From assembly GCA_037355855.1 (NCBI GenBank), contig CM074758.1, positions 7,785,001 to 7,849,000 of the forward strand: 64,000 bases of DNA. Direction: 5' to 3'. The notes under the pieces are model-generated. The model was not told where the DNA came from and ran no database searches. It worked only from the letters and a program-made list of their open reading frames with translations. Source of the DNA: Pseudo-nitzschia pungens. Its lineage: Eukaryota; Bacillariophyta; Bacillariophyceae; Bacillariales; Bacillariaceae. Both the position numbers and the translations under genes were made by a program. Below are positions 52,298-62,814 of this stretch, piece by piece (the first letter of the stretch is position 1; each line of letters opens with the position of its first letter).

Positions 52298-53722
52298 TTA
52301 AGCTGACCAATGGATCGCTGAGTCGTCGGAGTTGGAATTGTCCGTTGGTTCCTTATAAGGGGTTAGCTTTTGGACGTTGACCGTTTCAACGATCGATGGA
52401 GTCTTTTGGATCTTAACAGTGCCGTTATCATGGACTTGTGCAATAGTGAATGGTCCTGTCTTGCGAGGCTGTAACTTGTCTGGATCGGGCTCTTGTATCC
52501 ATACCTTCGCGTTGGGCTGAAAAGTATGTTCCTTGCGCTTGGCATTATCTCTTAGTAGAGCCTTGTTAATGCCCTGTTGTCGTAGCTGCTGCAGAGCCAA
52601 TAGGTTGGCAGTTAGTGGTAGGTCTATCAGCATATCCCGGTTGAATACAAGGGATCCCAGGGATGCCTGCAAGGCAGCATTGACAGCACATCTGGAGGCA
52701 TGCATACAAGTCGACAGGGCATTGTCCATGAGCTGACTGGCTCTGGTATTCGCTTGTGGAGGATTCACATGTACCAGGACTCGAAGGATATCAGCAACCG
52801 TGTGATGGACTCTTTCACAGATGGCATTAGACTGGGGGTTCTTCACTGTAGTGGGAATGGACTGAATTCCATACTGCTTGAGAGTAGTCTGGAACTCAGC
52901 GCCTAGAAACTCGCCACCATTGTCATGTACACACCGGATCGGTCTTGGATATCTCGAGAGCCAGCAGTTCTTGAATTGATCTGATACATGCTGAGAGGAC
53001 TTGTCTCTGATTCTGATGATTTCAAGGAGATTAGTAACCGGGTCAATACAGGTTAGGGCTTTGAAGTTGTAGTTCTTGCCCTGAGCTGTGATCTTCCAGG
53101 GACCGATGAGATCGACGTGCACTTCATGGAATGGGGATAGTGGAGCTTCCTTTGGTGGCAGTTTGCCATATTGGGAGTTCTGGTTCTTGTATTTGATGCA
53201 ATGGTCTGGGCATACATAGGACTTGCATAAACTGGTTAGGTTATCAGCATAGAATCGAGCTGATATGGTCTGTTGTAATCTGGTGGATCCACAATGACCC
53301 AACAGGAGATGATACCACTTGATGGTATCATTAATAAGTGATGCCGGAATATATATTCTCCAGCAATCTGGATTGGCTTGGTTCGCGTAGCAAAGTATCT
53401 TGTTGCCTTCTAATTCTTGGTAGAAGAAGACTTTCAATTGAGTCTTGAACTTGATGGTTGGATCCTTCTGCTGATGAAGGTAGATGTTGGAGTAGTTCAC
53501 CGGGCATTCTACCTCCTGGCTGTTAGGTAGATTGATAAGGCACTCATTGTTCAGCAGGCAGGAGTATAATTCTTGATCTGCATCATTGCATAAGTGCTGA
53601 AATAGGTTGGGGAACTCTGAGAGGAACAGTTCTTCATCTTGCTTGGGGACTTCAAGCTTCAAGAAATCAATAAGAGTGCCCTTACCAAGGGCTTCTTTCT
53701 TCCCCACAGTAGGTGGATCCAT
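52298..53722 (-). CDS. gypsy-type integrase with RNase H tail remnant
   Basis: 474 residues from ATG 53722. Just upstream in frame (to ~53765) is NVLADAFSRLPR, the conserved end of gypsy RNase H, preceded by a TGA, so this is the surviving C-terminal part of a Pol polyprotein. HHCC zinc domain: H…GHC…C-x-C around WYHLLLGHCGSTRLQQ and CKSYVCPDHC. Catalytic DDE core: D in VHVDLIGPW, D in VHDNGGEF, E in NAICERVHHT. A C-terminal GPF/Y-like region KTGPFTIAQVHDNGTVKI follows. Domain spacing looks complete, so integrase could be functional if expressed, but no other enzyme is encoded. Confidence 0.92.
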   Translation of the reverse strand: MDPPTVGKKEALGKGTLIDFLKLEVPKQDEELFLSEFPNLFQHLCNDADQELYSCLLNNECLINLPNSQEVECPVNYSNIYLHQQKDPTIKFKTQLKVFFYQELEGNKILCYANQANPDCWRIYIPASLINDTIKWYHLLLGHCGSTRLQQTISARFYADNLTSLCKSYVCPDHCIKYKNQNSQYGKLPPKEAPLSPFHEVHVDLIGPWKITAQGKNYNFKALTCIDPVTNLLEIIRIRDKSSQHVSDQFKNCWLSRYPRPIRCVHDNGGEFLGAEFQTTLKQYGIQSIPTTVKNPQSNAICERVHHTVADILRVLVHVNPPQANTRASQLMDNALSTCMHASRCAVNAALQASLGSLVFNRDMLIDLPLTANLLALQQLRQQGINKALLRDNAKRKEHTFQPNAKVWIQEPDPDKLQPRKTGPFTIAQVHDNGTVKIQKTPSIVETVNVQKLTPYKEPTDNSNSDDSAIHWSA

Positions 53723-53784
53723 CCTGGGGAGCCTGGAGAAGGCGTCAGCAAGAACATTCTTCTTGCCTTCTCACCTAATTACTG

Positions 53785-54093
53785 TGTTACGGTCTAGAGT
53801 AGAGATTTCGGAGTAGTATTGAAATTGTGTGTTATTTCACTTTACAAGATGGGATTGAAATTAGAGAGAGGAAATAATGAGCAATGAGGTCATCGCGACC
53901 TTCTCATATAATAACCATCCCTGTATGTAACATATATTCCGTATGTAACCTTAATCGTATAATCGCTCTCTTCTGCATGCCTGTTCGCACATACCAGATA
54001 TCCATACATGGATATCTTGTATATATATTCGATTCCCACATGGGATTCGGTTAATTATTCAATCGTGACTGCTAGCTACGCTAGCCCGTCACA
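53785..54093 (-). repeat. 5' LTR of the integrase-only element
   Basis: 309 bp, ~99% identical to 51959-52267 (differences such as TTACAAGATG versus TTACGAGATG), followed by the TSD CTCCT. Confidence 0.93.
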
Positions 54094-54176
54094 CTCCTAT
54101 ATCTGTGTGACATGACACATAATAATATGTGTGCCACGTCAGGAATAATGTAATATTACATGTGCATATTTCGCTC

Positions 54177-55715
54177 ATTAGGCCCCTCAAGTAGGATTGG
54201 TACCAGATCTACATACCCCAGCTCTTAGCAGCCCTATATTATTAGAGATACAGTGGGCTAAGATAAGAACAGAACTGTAGAACCAAAAAGGCGATACTAA
54301 ACAGGATGCTAGACAGGATGCTAGGCCCTTCCAGTAGGATTTGTCCCACATTTACATACCCCAAGTCTTAGCCCCCCCTATATTATTAGAGATACAGGGT
54401 GCTAAGATACAGCAGACGGAACTGTAGATCTGAAAAGGCGATACTAAACAGGATGCTAGACAGGATGCTAGGCCCTTCCAGTAGGATTTGTACCAGATTT
54501 ACATACCCCAACTCTTACTAGCAGTCCTACAATATAAGATATATTGGAGGGTAAGATAAGAACGGAACTGAAGAACCAAGAAGGCGATATTAAACAGGAT
54601 GCTAGACAGGATGCTAGTGTAACATGCTACCGTATGTTACTCTACGAGGGCTCTAAATGATTATTGAATCCCGCATGTACTCCAATATATATGGTATCCA
54701 TGTACGTATGTTCGGTATATACACACATACAACGGAAACCGATTGTATATTCAAATATCAAGATAAACAAAGATTCCTGTGACTCGCTGATTATTGATAT
54801 TATGCCCGACGAACATTATTATTGTTCGATCGCTCATTCATCCCATACTCAAGGAATCATTCCCATCTCGTAAAGTATTCAACCATTCACAATATTATAA
54901 TTATTCTTTATTAAAATACCTCTATCGCGTACCACTCCATCTAATTCTACCCTAGAGTGTTACACAGTAATTACTGTCCGCTTGAAAGTAGAAGACAAAG
55001 ACAAGAACTCAGTACTGAATCTAAAACCTCAACATCCTAAACAACAGGGATACATCGATACCCTGACAAGCAAAAAGAAACAGCGCCGATCATTCTACCC
55101 TAGAGTGTTACAGCTAGGCCCTTCCAGTAGGATTAGTACTAGATCTATATACCCCAACTTTTAGCAGCCCTATATTATTAGAGATACAGTGGGCTAAGAT
55201 AAGAATGGAACTGTAGAACCAAAAAGGCGATACTAAACAGGATGCTAGACAGGATGCTAGGCCCTTCCAGTAGGATTTGTACTAGATCTACATACCTCAA
55301 GTCTTAGCACCCCCTATATGATTATTAGAGATACAGTGGGCTAAGATATAGACTAAATTGTAGAAAGGATTGCAGAATACTAGACAGGATGCGAGACAGG
55401 ATGGTAAGCTTTTAGTAGGATTTGTACCAGATCTACATACGTCAGCTCTTAGTAACAACCCCTATTTTATTGGAGATATAGGGTGCTGAGGTAAAAACGG
55501 AACTGTATAGAAGTAAAGGGGCATACTAAATAGGATGCTTGACAGGATGCTAAGCCGTTGTAGTAGGATTAGTACTAGATCTACATACCTCAGCTCTTAG
55601 CACCCCCTGTTTTATTGAAGATATAGGGTGCTAAGGTAAAAACGGAACTGTATAGAAATAAAGGGGCATACTAAATAATAATACTATGCTTGACAGGATG
55701 CTAAGCCCAGTGCTA
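54177..55715. repeat. ~145-bp satellite array, interrupted by an LTR element
   Basis: Units begin AGGCCCTTCCAGTAGGATT (or variants) at about 54180, 54324, 54471, then after the insertion 55117, 55260, ~55406 and ~55550; spacing 143-147 bp. Each unit carries ACATACCCCA, a TATTATTAGAGATACAG block and AAACAGGATGCTAGACAGGATGCTAG. The right-hand units are more diverged (AAGCCGTTGTAGTAGG). Confidence 0.9.
54618..55112 (+). mobile_element. collapsed LTR element inside the satellite (TSD GCTAG)
   Basis: A 348-bp LTR (54618-54965, TGTAACA…TGTTACA) is followed by ~126 bp of leader starting CAGTAATTACTGTCCGC. Then only the last 21 bases of a second LTR remain (ATTCTACCCTAGAGTGTTACA, 55092-55112). GCTAG flanks both sides (54613-54617, 55113-55117). 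Everything else was deleted after insertion. Confidence 0.88.
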
Positions 55716-56380
55716 TTTGTAGTTGATTTGTCTGGAGACTAGCCTATAATCAACTGAGGATAGATTTACTACTTCAACCACCAGTCACTACTACTACTAC
55801 TAGAGTAGAGGGCGCTATTAGTAGATTCATCTGAGGACTAGCCTAGAATCAACTGAGGATAGATCAACTACTAAAATTACCAGTCACTACGACTAATAGT
55901 AGAGGGTGCTTTTAGTAGTTGATTTGTCTGGAGAGTAGCCTAGAATCAAGAACTGAAGATAGATCTACTATTAAAACCACCAGTCACTACGATTAGTACT
56001 AGTAGAGGGTGCTATTAGTAGTTGATTTGTCTGAAGACTAGTCTAGAATCAACTGAGGATAGATCTAGTACTACCAAAACCACCAGTCACTACTATTAGT
56101 ACTAGTAGAGGGTGCTATTAGTAGTTGATTTGGCTGGAGACTAGCCTAGAATCAACTGAGGATAGATCTACTACTTCAACCACCAGTTACTACTAGTAGT
56201 AGTAGTACTAGTATAGGGTGCTATTAGTAGGTTCATCTGAGGACTAGCCTAGAATCAACTGAGGATAGATCTACCACGAAAACCACCAGTCACTACTATT
56301 AGTACTAGCAGAGGGTGCTATTAGTAGTTGATTTGTCTGAAGACTAGTCTAGAATCAACTGAGGATAGTAGATCAGTGCA
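55716..56380. repeat. ~102-bp satellite array
   Basis: Unit containing CTAGCCTAGAATCAACTGAGG, ACCACCAGTCACTACTA and GAGGGTGCTATTAGTAG repeats about seven times (anchor near 55741, 55841, 55937, 56041, 56144, 56247, 56347). A last partial unit at 56495-56538 runs directly into the gag fragment, and a GTGCATT-rich filler lies between. Confidence 0.88.
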
Positions 56381-56522
56381 TTATAAGGTGCATTTAGAAG
56401 TGCATTTTACGGTGCATTATTGATACAGGCTTATGTATAAGATTTGAAATCAAAAGTGATTTCAAGTATGGTAAACCTTACTAATAAAGGGTGGTATTAG
56501 TTCTAGTTGATTTGTCTGAAGA

Positions 56523-57280
56523 CTAGCCTAGAATCTTCTTAGGACATTCGGACCAATCATGGTTATGGCCCTGGATCCTACATGGGTTAGACTTCTTTTT
56601 GGTCTTTGGATTGTTCTTCTGGTTGCCAGAACGTTTCCTGTTGTTGCTGGAACTATTAGAATTGTTGGAACGTCTTCCATTATTCTTATTGTTCTTTTGT
56701 TTGCTGAGCCGGTCGAGGCTGCTCATATGGTCTACAATGAACTGCAATGTAGTGTTCCGAGTGACCCCTTGGTGGATTCGTACATAGTCTTCGATCCAGG
56801 CGTTTGGGTAGCTGTGTAGGAGGATGGTGACTTGCTGGAGGTGATCCAGATTGGTTACATATCCATGGAGCTTGGCTGTATATTTCATGAGGGTTAGAAG
56901 TCGATCGGTATGGTCTTTACAAGTGGACTCCACCTTCTTTTTGCACGCCGGGCTTCGGAGGTATATATGCATGAGGTCCCTGGCATCTTCAGCATTGCAG
57001 TAGTGCTTGATAAACGCCGCAAAGGCAGTCTTTGCCCATTCGGTCGAGTGTTTCGTGCTAGGGCTCTCCATTCGGTTTGGGCGCTAACGCATAAGCAGCG
57101 TCCAAAGTATCGGATGAGGGCTGAGTCCTGTACACGTAGATCCTCTGCTGCGTTTAGGAAGGCCTCTTTGGTGTGGAGTAACTCTTCTAGACCTCCTTTG
57201 TCTGTGAAGAGGGGAATTTTGATGCTGTCAGAATGGTCGGCATTGTCGTAGACCGATAGTGTGACTAGCGGAGCTGTCAA
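56523..57280 (-). pseudogene. frameshifted gag of an LTR retrotransposon
   Basis: The first part (57280..~57075) reads MTAPLVTLSVYDNADHSDSIKIPLFTDKGG…QTEWRALA. A shift near 57070 leads into STKHSTEWAKTAFAAFIKHYCNAEDARDLM… and a basic Asn-rich tail ending CRIQGHNHDWSECP, a Cys/His knuckle of unusual spacing. Capsid-like helices include QQVTILLHSYPNAWIEDYVR. Truncated abruptly at the satellite junction near 56523, so protease and pol are absent. Confidence 0.75.
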
Positions 57281-58005
57281 AGGAGCTCTTGTAAGCGACT
57301 GGTGGTTCTCTGTAGATGCCGGCCATGGTTGGGGGAGTTAGCTGAAGAGTTGCTCTTGTCAGGGGTACAAGTTGCCTCTGTTGTTGAGGCTTTTGTTGTT
57401 TCGGTTTTCTTGAGAGTTCAGTACTGAATTCTACTACTGTTCCTACGTGAAAGCGGACAGTAATTACTGTGTAACACTCTAATGCGTTGATATCCGCTCG
57501 TCAGCGGTCTTCGGGGTCTAATCGTAGATAAACATCTTGTACTGCGTACTGGAAAAAATAGGGGAAAGCCTTAACAATAACAACACGTACATCCCTGGCA
57601 AAGGGTGAGTCTACAGTGGACCGTTCAAGGTCTATTGCATACACTTAGGCAATACAAGGCACTTCCCTAGAGGTACATCGGAATCGATCGAAAGGGAGGG
57701 CATGATAGGTGTGTTTATTTTAGAGCATAAAAGAAAGAGTGAATGGAGCTGAGCCAAAGCGCTCAGCTCTGTATCGTGACATCGATTCGCTAAGTCGATT
57801 CGCTAACTCGCTAACTCGTATAATAACAGAACTCCTGTAGCTCTGGTACTGTATTCTACGAGTAGCGTACCGTATCGGAGTATCCGATTAATTAGATCGA
57901 ATCGTGTGCCAGCTCACTTATGCTAGCACGTTTGGTAACTGTTTGGGCCGGGTATGCGGTCATGGTACATATTATACACCAATGACCCGACCCCGGCGGT
58001 AGCAT
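57281..58005 (-). mobile_element. leader and probable LTR of the gag element
   Basis: The leader 57472..57281 starts CAGTAATTACTGTCCGC exactly as in the remnant at 54966. Before it stands …TTAGAGTGTTACA, the LTR terminus, so an LTR should occupy ~57473-58005 (start not fixed; CGGTAGCAT near 57995 resembles the other LTR's beginning read backwards). Confidence 0.55.
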
Positions 58006-58995
58006 CATATCTTAGCATGGTATCATGGTAGGCTAGCATCTTTCAGTGTCTCGCAACCTTAGCAACCCTAACCCTGTAGCATTTAGCTACACCATAAAGG
58101 TGCTTTACTCGGGGTACGTACGATTGGTACAAATCGTACGCGACGACCCTAGTAAACTCTGCTAGCAATACTAGACAGGATAGGTCTGCTGCTAAGCCTG
58201 TTGCTAAGCCTGTTGCTAAGCCTGCTGCTAAGCCTGTTGCTAACCATTTAGCACACAGCTCTAGCACTCAGCTCAGCACCTGTTAGTCAGTTACTGGATG
58301 TTGCTGTCTGTAGACCCAGTAGCCCTTCTACACAGGAGCCTTGCTAGCACAGATCATAGCACCACCTCGAATATCTTCATAGTCCCCGTGATTCATGCTA
58401 GTATTCCTGTACTGAGCAAGCAACTATACCAGTCCCCGGAAACAGATACTCCCAGGGGGACACCAATACTCTTGCTTGTTGTACCAGGACACTTGGATGG
58501 ATCATAACAGAATTCAGGGATGCTTCCATCTAACTTGTCAGAGATCAAACTGCACCAAATATTGCAGTTCTTCTATCAGAGGCCCGGCTGATTCGTAGTT
58601 CAAAAAAAAGGGGGCGGACCATAGGACGTTTTGCCCTTGGTTCCACTCCTTGACACGAGCAAGGAGATCAATCAGCCTATTGTCTTTCAAGTTTATAGTC
58701 CCCGGAACCGGTGTACCGGAGACTCCCAAATATAACATAGGATCAGATCAAATCCGGAATCGGAATGAACATCGAAGTAGTCAGGAAGCTCATATCGAAA
58801 TCAGCTGCGTTCGATTGCTTCCGAAAAAACGAAATCGATTGCTTCCGAAAATCGAAATCGATATCGTAACGATCGAAGAACTCGTAATCGAAATCCGAAA
58901 TCAAAGTTATGGTCCCCGGGACCATTGAAATAACAGATCGCGTCCACACTGCTTGCCAGAGATAAAAGTACCTCAAATAATGCAGCTGGAGCAAT
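58006..58995. other. unassigned repeat-rich spacer
   Basis: A 12-bp repeat GCTAAGCCTGTT/GCTAAGCCTGCT fills 58190-58247. 58800-58905 is rich in AATCGA/ATCGAT. GTCCCCGG occurs several times. No gene. Confidence 0.45.
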
Positions 58996-59346
58996 TTACC
59001 ACATGCATCGAGCGCAATGGTCTTTCAGAGCCGGACCATTCAGCAACTTAGTGAATAAGTCAGCAATATTGGTCTCGCCAGGCTCCTTTGCAATTCGAAT
59101 TGTCCCAGCAGCAATAGACTCGCGCGCCTTGTGGTATGCGACGCTGTTGTGCTTCTTGTTGCAAGGGCTCTCTGGCCTGGTAGTGTTCTTAACAACAGAC
59201 TCGTCACAGAATACATTGGTAGATCCTTGTATAGGCACACCCATCATCCGGAGCTCCCAGTTCATCTGGACCATACCAGTCGCCGAACTGGTTGCTGTTG
59301 GACCATACTGGTCCCCGAAATTGGTTGCCGTCTTCATACAGCTCAT
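58996..59346 (-). pseudogene. copia RNase H fragment
   Basis: Reads WELRMMGVPIQGSTNVFCDESVV…SPCNKKHNSVAYHKARESIA…IRIAKEPGETNIADLFTKLL, the canonical copia RNase H end (normally CDN-x-S; here one residue is missing in FCDESVV). The upstream RT part is not found next to it. Confidence 0.88.
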
Positions 59347-60535
59347 TCGTCGTGGTTAATTCTTGGACATGGTTCGTGAATACGCTGTCCCCGGAACAGT
59401 ATAACTGCCACTGTTCCACTCGGTCTTCACATTATTCGTAGGAACGCTTCTCCCATTTGTATCGTAGATCCAGGATAAAGCTCTGCTCTTTGTAGGTCCG
59501 CAACGCGCTGCTCCTATTTGTTTGTTTAGTCATGAGCAAGCGGTCATCCCGAGAACATTACAATAGTGACTGTTCCACTCGTTCTTGGTGGAATCGCTTG
59601 TCGCTTGTCGTCAAAAATCAATCCGAATAATGCTGCTCGTCCCGCAATACTTTTGCAAACGGCAGTTCCTGATTCGTAGATCATATACTCAAAAAAAAAC
59701 ACTCTGCTCCTGTAACAGGACGACCGGATCATTTGACGGTTGTCTCCGGAGCAGCAGTTCTGTATTCACAGTATCGAACATAACAATTTCGATGCTACAG
59801 TTTCGATACTGGTCTCTGAACTGAATAGTTCGGTCCTTGCGTTGGACTGAAATGAAAAGTCTTCGATAGATACACTCAATCGATACACTCAATCGATATA
59901 TTCAATCGATACATTCAATTGGTCGTAGCAATCAGCATCATCCGAAGTACCTGAGGCACTGCCAGGGCGTACATTCCGTACAAGCATTTACCATGCGCTC
60001 GCCTAGCTGCCTGTCTCGTGTCAACTTCAATGCTGTTTGCAATTGTCTGATCCATGCAACGGCGTTGTCGTCGCGTCGTAACACTTCAGCTTCAACTTCA
60101 ATGCTGTTGCTGTTTGTAATCTTCTGTTCTATGCGCAACGCCGCTATCTTTCATGTTGCACGCGACTCCGTTGCGCTTCCATTGTTCAGCCTACTAGTAT
60201 TCAACCTGTAACAGGGACAGCATGTCCCCGTATCAGTATCATTCCACATATACAGGCTTGATTCTTGCAAGGCTCATACTTGGATGAATCACTGTTTAGT
60301 TCACTTGCGGCGGCTCCAACCATATGAGCGTACGCATGCTTTGCTGTAGCGTCGGCGCTCCACCTCTAACAGAGACCACCTGTCCCTGTAGCTGGAGCGC
60401 TTATGTTAGTCTAAGCGTCCTTGCAAGCGGAGCACTGTCAGCATTCAGGTTGGTTGCATCCCGCCATGGTCTTGCAGCGGCAGTGAGCCACATCTCTGTA
60501 TCTGCAGGCTAGATTCTCGGATAACATCAACTTTG
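59347..60535. other. non-coding debris between copia fragments
   Basis: A TCGATAGATACACTCAA-type 16-bp repeat occurs at 59865-59920. Scattered GTCCCCG motifs. No frame of interest. Confidence 0.4.
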
Positions 60536-60889
60536 TCACCGCGAGTCTTCGATGAATCGCCGTGCGCAGCTGTAACACGCCAGTTGTAGCATATCACTCC
60601 AGCAGCACGCCACCTGTTGCTTCTCGGCAATGATATTTGCAGTGTACTGCTCCACCATACCATCAGGGAGCTGCAAATCATACATTCGGGTATCAAGGAT
60701 AGGGCTATCATTCCTCTTGCCAATCGGATTGCCATTAAGATCAGCAGGGCGGCTCTTCACAACACATCGCAGCCGCTCGTGACCCTTCTGGATCATCATA
60801 TTGTTACCAATATACTCATCATAGTCATCCCCATCAGGTATGAGATCGTCAATATCTGGAATGGAAGCTTCCGGCTCGCGAGCTCCCAC
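60536..60889 (-). pseudogene. copia integrase-RT linker fragment
   Basis: DEYIGNNMMIQKGHERLRCVVKSRPADLNGNPIGK…SPILDTRMYDLQLPDGMVEQYTANIIAE matches the conserved segment upstream of the copia RT in diatom elements (DG-x-P-x-G…NPxLDTR-x-YEV…DG…YxANxIAE). Confidence 0.75.
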
Positions 60890-60947
60890 CTTTCTTGGTG
60901 TTCTTCAAATAACTCCGCAGGGGGAACAGGGTAGGTGACTTGGAACT

Positions 60948-61586
60948 TCACGTCACGTCAGTATCCTCAACCTTGTCCCCGATCTTGGATTCCACTGCTT
61001 GGTCAAATGAGTCCATATAGCGCTTGACATCATGTGAGCGCCATTCTTCTTCAGTAACAGCACGGACTGTGTTAGTGCTTACTGGCATGGCCGTCTCGTT
61101 CAGGATCCAGTGGCAGTCTCCGCCTTCGAATCGATCACCGCACGGGCCAAGCCAACGTCCCAGCTTCTCGGTCCCATTAGAGAGATCAACCCAATAGATG
61201 AAATCATACCATTCATGGCCTTGGTATAGAGATATGTCTGGCATGTACCCATGGACTGACTCAAAGGGAGCTCTTTCCATGCATCCTGGGTCGCTGGAAA
61301 CAGTCCTTTGCCTAGAATTCCCACAGACGTTTGGGGGATCTCTTTCTGGCAGTCTTCTTTCCAATGCTTCCCGGCTGAGATGCCCTATGCTGAGCTCTGC
61401 TCTGTTCTCATGGGTAAGGATCTTCAGGCCATCAGCGGCTTGCTTCGTGCTGTGGATAGGGATGAATTCCTCATAGCCCTGGCTGTCTTTCAATTCATAA
61501 CAGGGGACAGTATGCGGGTTGATAGCAGGGAACGCCATAAGAGGCCAAGTCCCCACAGGTCTTGGTAGTACTAACAGGAGTACCAC
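60948..61586 (-). pseudogene. copia integrase C-terminal fragment
   Basis: ERAPFESVHGYMPDISLYQGHEWYDFIYWVD…KLGRWLGPCGDRFEGGDCHWILNETAMPVSTNTVRAVTEEEW: the G-x-x-PDIS-x-Y…FYDW…LGRWLG…YW-(V/I)-L…P-(I/V)-S-x-x-TV block after the integrase core of diatom copia elements. The catalytic D residues lie in the lost upstream part. Confidence 0.8.
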
Positions 61587-61675
61587 GCCATTCTGTCCCC
61601 GCTGTCTGATGCGGTGTTTTGCTTGGTCTTCTACTAGTACTTGCGCTCCTGCGCTCTCCGCTGCTTACTGGCTCT

Positions 61676-62590
61676 TCAGCTGCTTACTGGCTCTTCAGCA
61701 GTGGTTCCTAGTACAATGTACTCACGGCAGATGGGCGTCCTGAATACAGGTCCATCAAAGAGCGTCATTGCTCTTGCCGTCGTCTGGAGATCGTAGGGAG
61801 CTCGGGATCGACTGGTTCGACTGCATCGTCCCATCGGACATGCTTGTAAACGGATAACAGAATCCCTACAGCGGGGATCCAGTTCAAATCGCTCGCGTCC
61901 ATAGGTGTAGGCGCGATCGTACAACGGAGTATGCAGGGCGTTGATTGTAAGACTTGGTACTGAATCCACGTCTACATCGTCCCCGCAAGTCTTCAAGGAA
62001 CCGCCCGAAAAGAGAGAAGGTAGCCGCGCATCCAGACGGGAGTCAGATGCAATCGCACATGGGGTCAGATCACGGCAGGTACTCTGCAGCTTGTACTTCT
62101 CATAGGAATCATGCGGTGGTAGGATCAGCTCGTCGCTCCGAAGAGTTTCGTCGTACAAATGGGGACTGAAATTGGACCGTGTTTCGACGGGCTCCAACTG
62201 GCGCTTGTTCGTCTTATTGGACTGATTCTTGGTCGGCGCGGACGCGATGGGCGTCTCCGCGCGAAGAACAGACACCGTAGGATTCAACGGATGAGAGCCG
62301 TCGATGGCTTCTTCGGCTTGCTCGAACTTGTTGCTCTTCGGATCCCAAGGGACATCTTGGGTAGTAACGACATGATCGCATGTGGCCATCTCATGCTTGG
62401 TCGTACTGTCGGGGTTCTCATCACCACGATCGGGATGGCAGTCCCGTATCTGATTCGTGCAAATCAAGCTGTGGGACAGCGTGTCGCCAAAATACAGTGC
62501 TTCGTGGAAATAAACCAGCCAAACTTTCCCGTCGGGCGCACAGGTTCCAATAGGAATATTCTTGATAAGCTCGAGCGACTTGGTCTGCAA
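61676..62590 (-). pseudogene. copia pre-integrase fragment
   Basis: Starts with LVYFHEALYFGDTLSHSLICTNQIRDC, a motif found between gag and integrase of diatom copia polyproteins (E-A-L-x-FG…HSLI-x-x-NQ). The rest (SNFSPHLYDETLRSDEL…) is divergent. No ATG at its start. Confidence 0.6.
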
Positions 62591-62814
62591 TCAGGATCAT
62601 ATCAGCGTGACTGTCCGATTCCTGCTTCGGTCGTAGGCGCAACATTGTCTGTCGGGGTATCAACCTTGGTCTGGTGTTGCTGCTATTGCTGTTCAGCGGG
62701 AACAAACTTGGTCGAGTCGGGGAAATAGGGATGTGATTGGTCTATTGCTGATTCAGCTCGCTCAATTTTGTGCTTGCTGGATTCTAGGGGGCATCCCTTG
62801 TGGCAATTACATGA

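Larger units (their letters stand above)
51959..54093 (-). mobile_element. gypsy-type LTR element reduced to integrase, with intact TSD
   Basis: Two 309-bp LTRs (51959-52267 and 53785-54093), TG…CA when read on the minus strand, about four differences between them, flanked by CTCCT on both sides. The 1.5-kb interior has only integrase. The first bases after the 5' LTR (CAGTAATTA) equal the start of the interiors of two other LTR remnants in this window, after which gag, protease, RT and most of RNase H are deleted. Confidence 0.93.

Noticed and set aside
54177..56380. CRISPR array
   Set aside because: Repeats are long satellite monomers (145 and 102 bp) without short conserved repeats and unique spacers, in a eukaryotic context.
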